Source: Dinoroseobacter sp965279125 (GTDB lineage: Bacteria; Pseudomonadota; Alphaproteobacteria; Rhodobacterales; Rhodobacteraceae). From it: a stretch of 64,000 bases of DNA. Below the pieces are notes generated by a model. The model ran no database searches and was not told the origin of the DNA. It saw only the letters and a program-made list of their open reading frames with translations. Below are positions 23,901-32,872 of the stretch, one piece after another. How positions within the stretch are numbered: position 1 is the stretch's first letter; every line of letters begins with the position of its first letter. The position numbers and the translations under genes are program-made. The DNA lies in assembly GCA_965279125.1 (NCBI GenBank), contig CBDIHL010000043.1, positions 186,001-250,000 of the forward strand, given 5' to 3'.

Positions 23901-24875
23901 TCACACCCGCACCACCACTGTCCCCAATTTATCGCCTGACGCCACCAGATCATGCGCCGCCCGCATCTGGTCCATCCCCTCCATCACCACCGCCGCATGG
24001 GACAACGCGCCCGCCTCCAGCCACGTTGTCAGTTGCGCGGCTCCGCGTTCATGCGTCGCGCGCGCGATCTGGTAGACGATCAGCATCCGCAGGGTCACGT
24101 CCCGAAACATCAGCGGATAGAATTGCAAGCCGGGCACCATCTCGCTGGCCGAGGCATAGGCCGAGATCGTCCCGCCGGGTCTGAGCATTTGAACCGCCGC
24201 AGACTGGTTGGACGCGAAATCCACATCCACGATCAGGTCCACGCCCGCGCCACCCGTCAAATCCAACACCGCACCTGCAACATCCCCCTCGCGGTAGTTC
24301 ACCCATTCATCCGCCGTCGAATGCACCGCCTTCTCAGCGCTCGACACCGTCGTAATCACCCGCGCCCCGCCCAGCTTTGCCATCTGGCATGCATAGCGCC
24401 CCACGGTGCCTGCGCCGCCTGTGACCAGCACCGTCTTGCCCGCAATCGCGCCGCCCGCAAACAGCGCGTACCACGCCGTCATCGCCGGAATGCCAAAGCA
24501 GGCGGCATCCTCAAACGCGACCCCATCCGGCAAATCGACCGCCTGATGCGACGGCAAGGCGACCAACTCTGCCGCTGTGCCGAACGCGCGCTGCCACGCC
24601 GCATTCCACAGCCAGACCCGCGCGCCCACACGCGCAGGATCGACGTCCTCGCCCACAGCCTCGATCACGCCGGCCGCGTCTGAATGCGGCACAACCTGCG
24701 GATAGGCCATCACCGCGCCGGGCCGCGCGCCCGCGCGCAGTTTCACATCCGAGGGGTTCACGCCCGTCGCTTTCACGCGCACCAAGACCTCGCCCGGCCC
24801 CGCCACCGGATCCGGCATCTCGCCGATCTGCAAGACATCCGACCCGCCAAATTTCTCGTACCAAACCGCTTTCAT
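23901..24875 (-). CDS. NADPH:quinone oxidoreductase, zinc-less MDR family
   Basis: A 324-aa medium-chain reductase like zeta-crystallin/QOR. N-terminal GroES-like domain: MKAVWYEKFGGSDVLQIGEMP, GEVLVRVKATGVNPSD, PHSDAAGVIEAVGEDV. The Rossmann domain has the nucleotide loop VLVTGGAGTVGRYACQMAKLGGARVI. Zinc ligands of alcohol dehydrogenases are absent. It probably reduces quinones or other enones with NADPH; substrate unknown. A terminator at 24894-24930 isolates it from the 5'-nucleotidase upstream, so it should have its own promoter, although only about 18 bp separate them. Confidence 0.9.
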   Translation of the reverse strand: MKAVWYEKFGGSDVLQIGEMPDPVAGPGEVLVRVKATGVNPSDVKLRAGARPGAVMAYPQVVPHSDAAGVIEAVGEDVDPARVGARVWLWNAAWQRAFGTAAELVALPSHQAVDLPDGVAFEDAACFGIPAMTAWYALFAGGAIAGKTVLVTGGAGTVGRYACQMAKLGGARVITTVSSAEKAVHSTADEWVNYREGDVAGAVLDLTGGAGVDLIVDVDFASNQSAAVQMLRPGGTISAYASASEMVPGLQFYPLMFRDVTLRMLIVYQIARATHERGAAQLTTWLEAGALSHAAVVMEGMDQMRAAHDLVASGDKLGTVVVRV

Positions 24876-24893
24876 GACCCTGCCTTCCTCATC

Positions 24894-24930
24894 AAAAAGG
24901 GCGCGCCCGCAAAGGCACGCCCCCTGTTTT
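24894..24930 (-). terminator. Rho-independent terminator after 5'-nucleotidase
   Basis: GC-rich arms (GGGCGCGCC at 24899-24907 and GGCACGCCC at 24914-24922, one G·U pair) with a short loop, followed on the minus strand by five T (24898-24894). Confidence 0.8.
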
Positions 24931-24946
24931 TCATACCCAGCGAAGA

Positions 24947-26566
24947 TTACTCAACGCGGGTGATACGGCCATCGGTATAGGGCGTGTAGTCGCCGCCCTT
25001 GCCCGCGATGTAGTCGATCACGACCTGCTCAAGACCCGGACCGAAGTCATAGGCGTTGGCTGCGGAGGCGAACATCGAGAAGCCGTCGCCGCCCTTGCGC
25101 ATGAAGTTGTTGGTCACGGCCAAGTAGGTCGCTTCCAGATCAACCGGCTTGAAGCCGCCCATGCCATCGGCGACCATCACGTCGCTGACGCGGCTGCCGG
25201 CTTCGGCATTCACGTCGAAGGTGTACTTGATGCCCGCAACTTGCGAGAACCGGCCAGCCCCATCTTCCAGACGCGACACGCCATTCTCGAGGGCAGCCAC
25301 AACACCGGCGCCGTCAATCTCGAACGTCGCGAGGGTGTTCTGGAACGGCAGGACCGTCAGGACCTCGCCTTTGGTGATTTCGCCCGTATCGATGGAGGCC
25401 CGCAGACCGCCGCCGTTCTGGAACGCAATCGTCACGCCTTGATCCGCAACGCGGTCAAGAATGGCATCGGCCACAAGGTTGCCCATCGCGCATTCCATCT
25501 GACGGCAGACATCACGGCTGCCTTCGATGATGTCGGTGGAGTTGCCGACAACTTCCGCCTTCATCTCTTCGATCGGGCCTGCAAGCTCGGCCACGCGCGC
25601 AGCGATCTCGGCATCTGGCTCGACGCTTGCATCCAGCAAGATGGTGTCGCCGCCTGCATGAAGCAGGTTGCCAGCATCGTCGAAGGTCAACTCAAGATGG
25701 CCGACATACTTTGAGTAGGCGTAGGCCTGTACAACCGGGACCAGCGTGCCGTCGGGCTGGCTGGCATAGGTTGGGTAAGCGCCAGCGCGGTCAGGGTCAG
25801 ACGCCGACAGGTAGGTGTGCGAGTGACCGCCCACAACCGCGTCCAGTCCGGGCACGGACGCTGCAATCTCAAGGTCCTTGTTCAGGCCCACATGGTTCAA
25901 CGCGATGATCTTGGTCACGCCATCAGCGGTCAAGGCTGCGACGTCGGCGGCCAGACTGGCGATCTCGTCTTGGAACTCGACATTCGGGCCGGGCGAAGAG
26001 GTCTCGACCGTGTCGACGGCAAGTGCCGAGATGATGCCGATACGCTCGCCACCCACTTCAAGCACAACATGGTTGCCGACTTTGTCATTCAACAGGTTGG
26101 ACGCAGACAGATCGAGGTTGCCCGAGATCACCGGGAAGGACACGGCGTCCACGAACTCAGCCAATTTCTCGGGGCCATCGTCGAACTCGTGGTTACCGAC
26201 GGCCATAACGTCAAAGCCGATCTTCTCCATCATTTCGGCCTCAACAGCACCCTTGAAGGTGGTGTACATCAGCGAGCCTTGGAATTGGTCGCCTGCATCG
26301 AGCACGATAACGTTCTCGCCCGCAGCGGTCAGCTCGTCGCGCAGCTCGTTGATCTTGGTGGCAACGCGTGCGACGCCGCCGAAGCATTTGCCCTCGGTCT
26401 CGTCCTCGGCGTTGCAGGTCGAATCGAAGCGGTTGATCGACTCGATCCGGCTGTGCAGATCGTTGATGTGAAGAACATGGATCGTATACTCGGCCTGGGC
26501 CATGCCAGCGGAAAACCCGGTGGCAATGGCAAGCGCGGTCGAAGACGCCAGCAAACGTGACAGCAT
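24947..26566 (-). CDS. Periplasmic 5'-nucleotidase / metallophosphatase, UshA-like
   Basis: A 539-aa exported two-domain enzyme. Signal peptide ends near residue 25 (MAQA/EYTIHV). N-terminal metallophosphoesterase domain with dinuclear metal motifs DLHS (HINDLHSR), DAGDQFQG, GNHEFDDG, LNHVG and GGHSH. C-terminal 5'-nucleotidase domain with NLVADAILD, FQNGGGLRASID and FMRKGGDGFSM. It probably dephosphorylates extracellular nucleotides to nucleosides, matching the nucleoside salvage operon elsewhere in the window. Start at 26566 with GGGAGAT eight bases before; the extra 173-residue frame upstream is Arg-rich shadow of the divergent genes. Confidence 0.93.
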   Translation of the reverse strand: MLSRLLASSTALAIATGFSAGMAQAEYTIHVLHINDLHSRIESINRFDSTCNAEDETEGKCFGGVARVATKINELRDELTAAGENVIVLDAGDQFQGSLMYTTFKGAVEAEMMEKIGFDVMAVGNHEFDDGPEKLAEFVDAVSFPVISGNLDLSASNLLNDKVGNHVVLEVGGERIGIISALAVDTVETSSPGPNVEFQDEIASLAADVAALTADGVTKIIALNHVGLNKDLEIAASVPGLDAVVGGHSHTYLSASDPDRAGAYPTYASQPDGTLVPVVQAYAYSKYVGHLELTFDDAGNLLHAGGDTILLDASVEPDAEIAARVAELAGPIEEMKAEVVGNSTDIIEGSRDVCRQMECAMGNLVADAILDRVADQGVTIAFQNGGGLRASIDTGEITKGEVLTVLPFQNTLATFEIDGAGVVAALENGVSRLEDGAGRFSQVAGIKYTFDVNAEAGSRVSDVMVADGMGGFKPVDLEATYLAVTNNFMRKGGDGFSMFASAANAYDFGPGLEQVVIDYIAGKGGDYTPYTDGRITRVE

Positions 26567-26730
26567 TTTTGTTATCTCCCAGATGTTGGATGCCGTGCAG
26601 CTTAGGCATAGCACCGTCCTTGTCAAAGCGGATTCGACCCGTCTTTCCCCTACGTTTGAAACACCCGTGTGACGCCCGCATTTTGGACAGGCGTCTTGAC
26701 CTTCACGCGGCGCGTCGCCATCCCTGCCCC

Positions 26731-27069
26731 ATGTTGATTTACAAGATATTGCGCAGCCCCGAATGGGAGGCCCTGCAAGCCGACGGCCAAACCCTCGGCG
26801 CGCCGATTGATCTGGCCGACGGCTATATTCACTTCTCGACCGCCACCCAGGCTGCCGAGACCGCCGCCAAGCACTTTGCCGGGGTCGAGGGCTTATGGCT
26901 TGCTGCGGTGGAGGCCGCACCCTTGGGCGACGCGCTGAAATGGGAAGTCTCGCGCGGGGGGGCGGAGTTCCCGCATCTCTACCGCGCACTCGAGCTGACC
27001 GATATCGCGTGGTGCCAGCCCTTGCCTTTGGTCGACGGCGCGCACCAATTCCCCGCCGGACTTGCATGA
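26731..27069 (+). CDS. DUF952 family protein
   Basis: A 112-aa protein of the DUF952 family, often seen ahead of pyrD in alphaproteobacteria. Family blocks: IYKILRSPEWEAL, LGAPIDLADGYIHFSTATQAAETAAKHFAG, LWLAAVEAAPLGDALKWEVSRGG..FPHLYR. The GYIHFST motif recalls a NAD-binding ADP-ribosyl-transfer-like fold reported for the family, but the activity is not established. The start at 26731 gives the standard family N-terminus. Its stop overlaps the pyrD start (ATGA). Confidence 0.9.
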   Translation: MLIYKILRSPEWEALQADGQTLGAPIDLADGYIHFSTATQAAETAAKHFAGVEGLWLAAVEAAPLGDALKWEVSRGGAEFPHLYRALELTDIAWCQPLPLVDGAHQFPAGLA

Positions 27070-28124
27070 GCGGCCTCGAACACATCGGCCTGCGCGCCCT
27101 ATACCAACTGGACCCCGAGCGCGCGCATGGGATAGCACTTCTGGGCCTGCGCTACGGCCTGACGCCCAAGCCCGGTCCAGTGACAAGCGACCGCCTGGCC
27201 TGCAAGCTCGCGGGCCTGAACCTGCCCAACCCCGTCGGCCTCGCCGCAGGGTTCGACAAAAACGCCGAGGCCGTAGCCCCCCTGATGCAATCGGGCTTCG
27301 GGTTTCTGGAGGTTGGTGCCGCCACCCCCCGCGCTCAAGGCGGCAACCCCAAACCGCGCCTGTTCCGGCTGACTGAGGACCGTGCGGCGATCAATCGGTT
27401 CGGGTTCAACAACCAAGGCGCCGAGGCGATTGCGGCGCGTCTGGCGACCAAGCCTGCCGGCATTCCGGTGGGCCTGAACCTCGGGGCCAACAAAGACAGC
27501 GCTGACAAGGCCGCCGATTTCGCCAGTGTGCTCACCACCTGCGGCCCGCATATCGACTTTGCCACCGTCAATGTGTCCAGTCCCAACACCGAAAAGCTGC
27601 GGGATTTGCAAGGGCCCGAAGCGCTCGCAGCGCTGCTGGATGGGGTGATGCAGGCGCGCGCGGGTCTTGGCAGGCGGGTGCCGGTCTTCCTGAAAATCGC
27701 GCCGGATCTGACAGATGCCGAGATCGCAGATATCGCCGCCGTGGCGCGCGGCGCGCAGGTCGATGCGATGATCGCCACCAACACGACGCTTTCCCGCGAT
27801 GGCCTGCGCAGCGCGCATCACGCCGAAAAGGGCGGGCTCTCCGGCCAGCCGCTGTTCGAGCCGTCTACCCGCGTTCTCGCCAAACTGTCCCAGCACCTAG
27901 GCGGCGACATCCCCCTCATCGGGGTGGGCGGTGTCAGCACGGTCGATCAGGCCTTCGAGAAAATCCGCGCCGGGGCAAGCGCCGTGCAACTTTATACCGC
28001 GATGGTCTATGAAGGCATGTCGCTGGCCGCACGATTGGCGCAGGGTCTGGACGCGAAACTAAAGGCCGAAGGTTTTGCGACCGTCGCCGAAGCCGTCGGC
28101 ACCGGAACGAAAGACTGGCTATGA
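27066..28124 (+). CDS. pyrD: Dihydroorotate dehydrogenase (quinone), class 2
   Basis: A 352-aa FMN enzyme that oxidises dihydroorotate to orotate with quinone as acceptor, the fourth step of pyrimidine synthesis. The N-terminal helical extension (LRALYQLDPERAHGIALLGLRYGL) is the membrane-quinone domain of class 2. Core: PNPVGLAAGFDKNAEAV, GFLEVGAATPRAQGGNPKPRLFRL, INRFGFNNQGAE, NVSSPNT (catalytic Ser), LKIAPDL, NTTLSR and IGVGGVSTVDQAFEKIRAGASAVQLYTAMVYEG. Coupled by ATGA overlaps to DUF952 upstream and arsC-like downstream. Confidence 0.97.
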   Translation: MSGLEHIGLRALYQLDPERAHGIALLGLRYGLTPKPGPVTSDRLACKLAGLNLPNPVGLAAGFDKNAEAVAPLMQSGFGFLEVGAATPRAQGGNPKPRLFRLTEDRAAINRFGFNNQGAEAIAARLATKPAGIPVGLNLGANKDSADKAADFASVLTTCGPHIDFATVNVSSPNTEKLRDLQGPEALAALLDGVMQARAGLGRRVPVFLKIAPDLTDAEIADIAAVARGAQVDAMIATNTTLSRDGLRSAHHAEKGGLSGQPLFEPSTRVLAKLSQHLGGDIPLIGVGGVSTVDQAFEKIRAGASAVQLYTAMVYEGMSLAARLAQGLDAKLKAEGFATVAEAVGTGTKDWL

Positions 28125-28468
28125 GCGATCTGACCATCTGGCACAATCCGCGGTGCTCCAAATCGCGCCAAACGCTCGCGTTGATCGAGGGGGCGGGTCA
28201 GACGCCCACCATCCGCCTCTATCTCAAAGACCCGCCAAGCATCCCCGAAATCACCGAGGTGGCCGCCAAGCTGGGCCTGCCGCTGATCGAGATGATGCGC
28301 ACCGGCGAGGCCGCGTTCAAGGACGCAGGCCTTAGCAAATCCAGTTCCGACGCCGATCTGCTGGCCGCCATGGGCACCTATCCGATCCTGATCGAACGCC
28401 CCATCGTGATCTCAGGGCCTCGCGCGCTCATTGGACGCCCGCCCGAGGCCGTTCAGGCGTTGCTTTAG
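28121..28468 (+). CDS. ArsC/Spx-family reductase (arsenate reductase, glutaredoxin type)
   Basis: A 115-aa thioredoxin-fold protein of the ArsC/YfgD group. The redox cysteine is in WHNPRCSKSR (residue 12). LYLKDPPS, LIEMMRTGE, LLAAMGTYPILIERPIVI and IGRPPEAV are family blocks, including the arginines that line the active site. It may reduce arsenate with glutathione/glutaredoxin, but many members have no proven arsenate activity and no ars genes are nearby. Overlaps the pyrD stop (ATGA). Confidence 0.9.
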   Translation: MSDLTIWHNPRCSKSRQTLALIEGAGQTPTIRLYLKDPPSIPEITEVAAKLGLPLIEMMRTGEAAFKDAGLSKSSSDADLLAAMGTYPILIERPIVISGPRALIGRPPEAVQALL

Positions 28469-28563
28469 CACATCAATTTCCGCACAGTGTCGGCATCGAC
28501 GGTAGCCAATTCGCTGCAATGACAGCACAGTCGCGCGAAAGCGACACACCCGAAGGACAGTCC

Positions 28564-29238
28564 ATGGCCAAAGCCGACAAAGCCAACGCAAAGACCGCCG
28601 AAGCCGGAAAAAAGGGTCCACGCGCCGTCAAAATGGACCGCAAAGATGGCATCCGAAAGCGCGTGCTGGCGCGGCTGGGCGGGGTGGAGACGATTGTCGA
28701 GATCGGTGTCTGGCGCGGGCGGTTTTCCAATGTGCTTTTGAACACGATGAAGCCCAAAAAGCTGTATCTGGTCGATCCATGGGCCGCCACGACCGAAGAC
28801 GAGGCCGAAGATGCGCTGACCACCGCCAAGAACGCCGCCCAGATGGAGCAGATTTTCAACGCCGTCAAAAACCGTTTTTCCGACCAAATCTCATCAGGTC
28901 AGGTCGAGATCCGGCGCGATTACTCCGGCAATGCGCTCAAGGCCTTCGACGATGCCTCTATTGATCTGGTCTATATCGACGGCGACCACACCTATGAAGG
29001 GGTCAAAACCGACCTCGATCTGGCATGGCAGAAGATCAAGCCAAGCGGCTATATCATGCTCGACGACTACCACCGGCGCGGCTGGTGGGGCGATGGGGTG
29101 TTGCGCGCGGTGCACGAGTTTATCGGCAAGCAAAGCGCCAGCTTGCGCATTCAGGACGTGCTGGGCGCGCAGATCGCGTTGCAAAAGCTCGATCTTGAGG
29201 CAGAGGTCGCAAAACAGGCCGATAAGAAAAAGAGCTAG
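28564..29238 (+). CDS. Class I SAM-dependent methyltransferase
   Basis: A 224-aa protein with a charged Lys-rich N-terminus and a Methyltransf_24-like Rossmann core. The SAM loop is ETIVEIGVWRGRFSNVLL (glycine-poor version of E.G...G), followed by KLYLVDPWA, VEIRRDYSGNALKAF, SIDLVYIDGDHTYEGVKTDLDLAW and GYIMLDDYH. Substrate unknown; the family often acts on surface glycans or secondary metabolites. The start at MAKADKANAK (28564) is chosen because GAAGGAC lies about nine bases upstream; the in-frame ATG at 28519 has no such site. It shares a CTAG stop with the convergent glycosyltransferase-like gene. Confidence 0.85.
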   Translation: MAKADKANAKTAEAGKKGPRAVKMDRKDGIRKRVLARLGGVETIVEIGVWRGRFSNVLLNTMKPKKLYLVDPWAATTEDEAEDALTTAKNAAQMEQIFNAVKNRFSDQISSGQVEIRRDYSGNALKAFDDASIDLVYIDGDHTYEGVKTDLDLAWQKIKPSGYIMLDDYHRRGWWGDGVLRAVHEFIGKQSASLRIQDVLGAQIALQKLDLEAEVAKQADKKKS

Positions 29239-31442
29239 GCCGAGGCCAGCGCCTTGACCGCCTCGAAATCAAACGCGCTGGGTCCGGTCAGATCGCGCGC
29301 CACCTCCGCCCGACCGATCCCGTTGAAGAAGCGGTAAATCTGCACATGGGTGAATTCGGTGTCGATGCCCCAGGCCACCATCCTAGCATAGATCTCTTGC
29401 GCCTCGTCCACCCGGTCCAATTGCAACAGCAACCGCGCATGCGCCTGCATCAGGCGCGGTGAGCCATGGATCAGCCCGGTCGCGCGCTCCAACTGGCCCA
29501 GCGCCTGGGGGCGTGTGTCGGGATGACGGCGCAGCACTTCGGCGTTCAGGACATGAATTTCCACAAAGTCATGCTCCAGCCCGATCAGCTGATCGAGCAG
29601 CGCCATCCCCTCTGCCTTGTCGCCGCTTTGGATCAGGTAATGCGCCAGCTCGGCCAGATAGCAGGGGTGCGGACCGGCCAGCTCAAGCGCGATGCGCAAC
29701 TGGCGCAGGCCCGCGACCGTGTTCTTGCGTGCGAAAAACACATCCGCCAGCCGCTTACGATAGAGCGGGTTTTGCGGCTCGGCATCCTTGGCGGCGCGTT
29801 GGGCCTCAAGCGCGCGCGGCAAGGCCCCGAGCGCGCGCGCATAGACCCCGAGCGCGCTGCTATAGGCGGGCGTGCCTTTCAGCTTGCCATAGGTATGGGC
29901 CATATGCGCCTCGGCCTTGCGGATTTTCGACAGGTTGGAAAACGCGCGCCCCAGCCGCTTGCCCATCAGGCCTTGCCAATCCCGCACGGTGATATCCCAT
30001 GGATAGCCCAGCTTTGCGGTGTCATCTCCCAGGGCGGCCTCGGTCAGACCGTTCAGGTCATTCAGCACCCGGTTTTGGTTTGGAAACAACACCAGCAAAC
30101 TGCGGAACAAGCCCGGATCAAACGGATAATAGCTCTGCGGTGTGACGATCCCCTGGCTGCGCCCAAGGTTCAGCGCGCCCATGACCACCGGGTCCAGCGG
30201 ACGGGTCCAGAGTGCGGCCTGCAAGCGGGTTAGCGCGGGGTTTGCCTGCCTGTCCACAAGATGCGCCATGGCGGCGTAGCTGTTTACGCTTTGCACGGCA
30301 TCCTCGACATAAGCCGGGCGCTGATAGGCAAGGTCGCGGATATCGGGACAGGCCGCGACATTGCCCGAGGCCACGGCCAGCTCGCACATCAGGCGGTAGA
30401 CGTAGCCTTTGTCGAGGCCGTCTTCGACATATGCGCTCAGGATCGCTTGCGCGCGCGCGGGCTGTCCGGTCGCGGTCAAATGCTCAATCATGAAATGCAG
30501 GCTTTGGCCAACATCGCCGTCGCTGAGAAACAGATCAGATCTGGCCTCAAGACGCTGTGCCAGCACCTCCATCGCGGCGGCGCGGTCTTCGGGCGACAAC
30601 GCGTCCTGAACCGCTTGCACAGCGCCCCCCCCGATCAAGGCGGCGGTCTGCGAAAAGGCGCTGGACGGTGGGCCGAAAATATCGCGACACCGCGACATAG
30701 CATAGAGCTCCAGAAAATCGCGCGCGGTCATCGTCAGATCTGTCTCGCCCAAAAGATCATCGAAGCTTGATACATGCGGGCTGAGCGCTTTGAGGCGCGC
30801 GACCTCTTCGGGGGTGTCGGAAAACACCAAAACCCGCGCGCTGGGGTCTTCGAGGGTGCGCGCCAGATGCGCCTCGTAATACTCGCGCGGGATATATTTG
30901 CTGGGCCACAGCTTGTTGGAGGCCACCGGGTGATGAATGATGTCGCCGCGCCGGATGTGATAGGCGGTCAGGGTCGCGCCCGCGACTGCGTCGTCAATCC
31001 GCGCCATCATCGCTTGCACAGAGGCGGAAAACGCAAACGCCGACAGACAGCCGGGCAAGGCAAGTCGCGCGGCTTCGGGATCTTCCCACGGCAAGGCCAC
31101 AACCCCCATCGGCAGGGCAGACAAGAACTGCTGCCCTTTGGCGGCGCGGGCCAAAAACGCCTCGCGGGTCAATCCCGGCTCAAGCGCTGTCAGGTCCACC
31201 ACACGGTCATGGATATGCTGCATCAACTCCACATCCGACAGATACTCGGCAACAAATGCGTCTGAGAATAAGTCCGTCGGCGTGCGCAATTCGGGCCGCG
31301 TCAGACCATGGGTGGTCCAGCAGATATGCCACGGCAGATCGTGATCGCGCGCAATCCGCACCGCATTGAGCGCCGCGATCAACCGCGCGCCCATCCCATC
31401 ATTGCGATGCGATACAATCGTTCCAGCCGCTAAGCGCGTCAC
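29235..31442 (-). CDS. Fucosyltransferase-like protein with C-terminal TPR-type repeats
   Basis: A 735-aa protein with no signal peptide. The N-terminal third looks like a GDP-fucose-dependent transferase: a glycine-rich start HRNDGMGARLIAALNAVRIA, the HIRRGD motif at residues 162-167 (HxRRGD binds GDP-fucose in GT11/NodZ/POFUT enzymes), and VFSDTPEEVARLK with a C-terminal GPPSSAFSQTAALIGG, a typical donor-site segment. The rest (about 300-735) is helical with TPR-like pairs (AYSSALGVYARALGALPRALEAQRAAKDAEPQNPLYRKRLADVF). The repeats may recruit an acceptor or partner. Acceptor unknown; the convergent methyltransferase could act in the same pathway. Confidence 0.75.
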   Translation of the reverse strand: MTRLAAGTIVSHRNDGMGARLIAALNAVRIARDHDLPWHICWTTHGLTRPELRTPTDLFSDAFVAEYLSDVELMQHIHDRVVDLTALEPGLTREAFLARAAKGQQFLSALPMGVVALPWEDPEAARLALPGCLSAFAFSASVQAMMARIDDAVAGATLTAYHIRRGDIIHHPVASNKLWPSKYIPREYYEAHLARTLEDPSARVLVFSDTPEEVARLKALSPHVSSFDDLLGETDLTMTARDFLELYAMSRCRDIFGPPSSAFSQTAALIGGGAVQAVQDALSPEDRAAAMEVLAQRLEARSDLFLSDGDVGQSLHFMIEHLTATGQPARAQAILSAYVEDGLDKGYVYRLMCELAVASGNVAACPDIRDLAYQRPAYVEDAVQSVNSYAAMAHLVDRQANPALTRLQAALWTRPLDPVVMGALNLGRSQGIVTPQSYYPFDPGLFRSLLVLFPNQNRVLNDLNGLTEAALGDDTAKLGYPWDITVRDWQGLMGKRLGRAFSNLSKIRKAEAHMAHTYGKLKGTPAYSSALGVYARALGALPRALEAQRAAKDAEPQNPLYRKRLADVFFARKNTVAGLRQLRIALELAGPHPCYLAELAHYLIQSGDKAEGMALLDQLIGLEHDFVEIHVLNAEVLRRHPDTRPQALGQLERATGLIHGSPRLMQAHARLLLQLDRVDEAQEIYARMVAWGIDTEFTHVQIYRFFNGIGRAEVARDLTGPSAFDFEAVKALASA

Positions 31443-31546
31443 AGGTCGTCCCTATCATTGCCTGCGCCCATCATACCCATCAGATTGTGTCGAGAAACGG
31501 CAAAATCTTGGACCAAGCCGGGGAATTGTTGCCTATTTGGCATCAA

Positions 31547-32872
31547 TTAGCCCGCCGCTCGTTCCAGCGCCGGATACCGCAAGCCCAGCGTGATCCCGCG
31601 TGCGACGAAAAACAGGATCAGGCTCGCCCAAAGGCCGTGATTGCCGAAGGCCGGCAACAGCAGCGCGAGGCACGCGAGGTACACAAGAAACGACACCGCC
31701 ATCATGTTGCGCATATCCGCGCTGCGCGTTGCCCCGATGAAGATCCCGTCGAGCATCCACGCGGCCACGCCCAGCAAGGGTGTTACGATCATCCACGGCA
31801 GGTAGATCGCGGCCTCCGCACGGACCTCTTCGGAGGTGGCCATCAAGTCCACCAGCGCTTGTCCCCCGGCCCAGAACGCGACCGTCAGAATGGCGACGAT
31901 GATGACACCCCAGAGGCTTGCGAGGAAGGCGGCCCGCCTGAGCCGCGCACGCTCTTTCGCGCCCATGGCTTGACCCACCAAAGTCTCAGCCGCGAAGGCG
32001 AACCCGTCGAGCGCGTAGGACGTGATATAGAGGAACTGCAAGAGGATCTGGTTGGCCGCCAGCGGCACATCCCCCAGATCACCCCCGAGGAATAGGAACG
32101 ACACGAAGGCCGCCTGCAACAGGACCGAGCGGATCAGGATATCGGTGTTCACCATCGCCATGCGGATCAGCCGCGCGCGGTCAAACACCCGTGCCCAGAC
32201 CCGCCACGCGCCTGAGGCGAACCCGTCGCGGCATAGCCACAGAGCAATAGCAAAGCCGGTCCATTCTGCGATGAAGCTGGCAATCGCCACGCCTTCGATG
32301 CCCCAGCCGAAGCTGAGCACGAATAAGAAGTTGAGACCGATATTGAGGCCGTTCATCACCAGCTGGATGATGAGGACACCCGCCGTGCGCTCCTGCGCGA
32401 TCAGCCAGCCTGTCAGACCGTAGAGCGAGATCATCGCGGGCGCGGAAAAGACCCGGATCGACATGTAGTCATGGGCGAGGCTCTCGACCTCGGCACTGGC
32501 GGGCGAGACCTGGAAGGCCAGCCAGAAGATCGGGATTTGCAACACGATCAGGCCGAGACCCGCACTGATCCCGATCATCAAGACCCGCGATAAAAGCGCG
32601 TCCATTTCGTCACGGTCCTTCGCGCCCAAGGCTTGCGACACAAGGCCGACGGTCCCCATCCGCAAGAACCCGAAGATCCAGTAAATCGCCGTCAGGATGA
32701 TCGCGCCGATGCCGACAGCACCAATCGGGGCGGCCTCGCCCAGCTGGCCGATGACGCCCGTATCCACGGCCCCGAGGATCGGCACCGTCGCGTTCGACAG
32801 CACAATCGGCAGCGCGATCCACAGGACCCGGCGGTGGGTCAGCTGGGCGTCGGGCGCGCTAGGCGTCGTCAC
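31547..32872 (-). CDS. MATE family efflux transporter
   Basis: A 441-aa inner-membrane protein with about twelve hydrophobic segments and the two-fold repeat of the DinF branch of MATE. N-terminal half: LPIVLSNATVPILGAVDTGVIGQLG, GFLRMGTVGLVSQALGAKD. C-terminal half: LFLGGDLGDVPLAANQILLQF, DGFAFAAETLVGQAMGAKERARLRRA. These exporters use H+ or Na+ to expel cationic drugs or metabolites. It overlaps the upstream thioesterase gene by 14 nt, so they share a transcript. Confidence 0.93.
   Translation of the reverse strand: MTTPSAPDAQLTHRRVLWIALPIVLSNATVPILGAVDTGVIGQLGEAAPIGAVGIGAIILTAIYWIFGFLRMGTVGLVSQALGAKDRDEMDALLSRVLMIGISAGLGLIVLQIPIFWLAFQVSPASAEVESLAHDYMSIRVFSAPAMISLYGLTGWLIAQERTAGVLIIQLVMNGLNIGLNFLFVLSFGWGIEGVAIASFIAEWTGFAIALWLCRDGFASGAWRVWARVFDRARLIRMAMVNTDILIRSVLLQAAFVSFLFLGGDLGDVPLAANQILLQFLYITSYALDGFAFAAETLVGQAMGAKERARLRRAAFLASLWGVIIVAILTVAFWAGGQALVDLMATSEEVRAEAAIYLPWMIVTPLLGVAAWMLDGIFIGATRSADMRNMMAVSFLVYLACLALLLPAFGNHGLWASLILFFVARGITLGLRYPALERAAG

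Noticed and set aside
26567..27085. 173-residue N-terminal extension of the 5'-nucleotidase
   Set aside because: Arg-rich and antisense to DUF952; a clear signal peptide and ribosome site mark the start at 26566.
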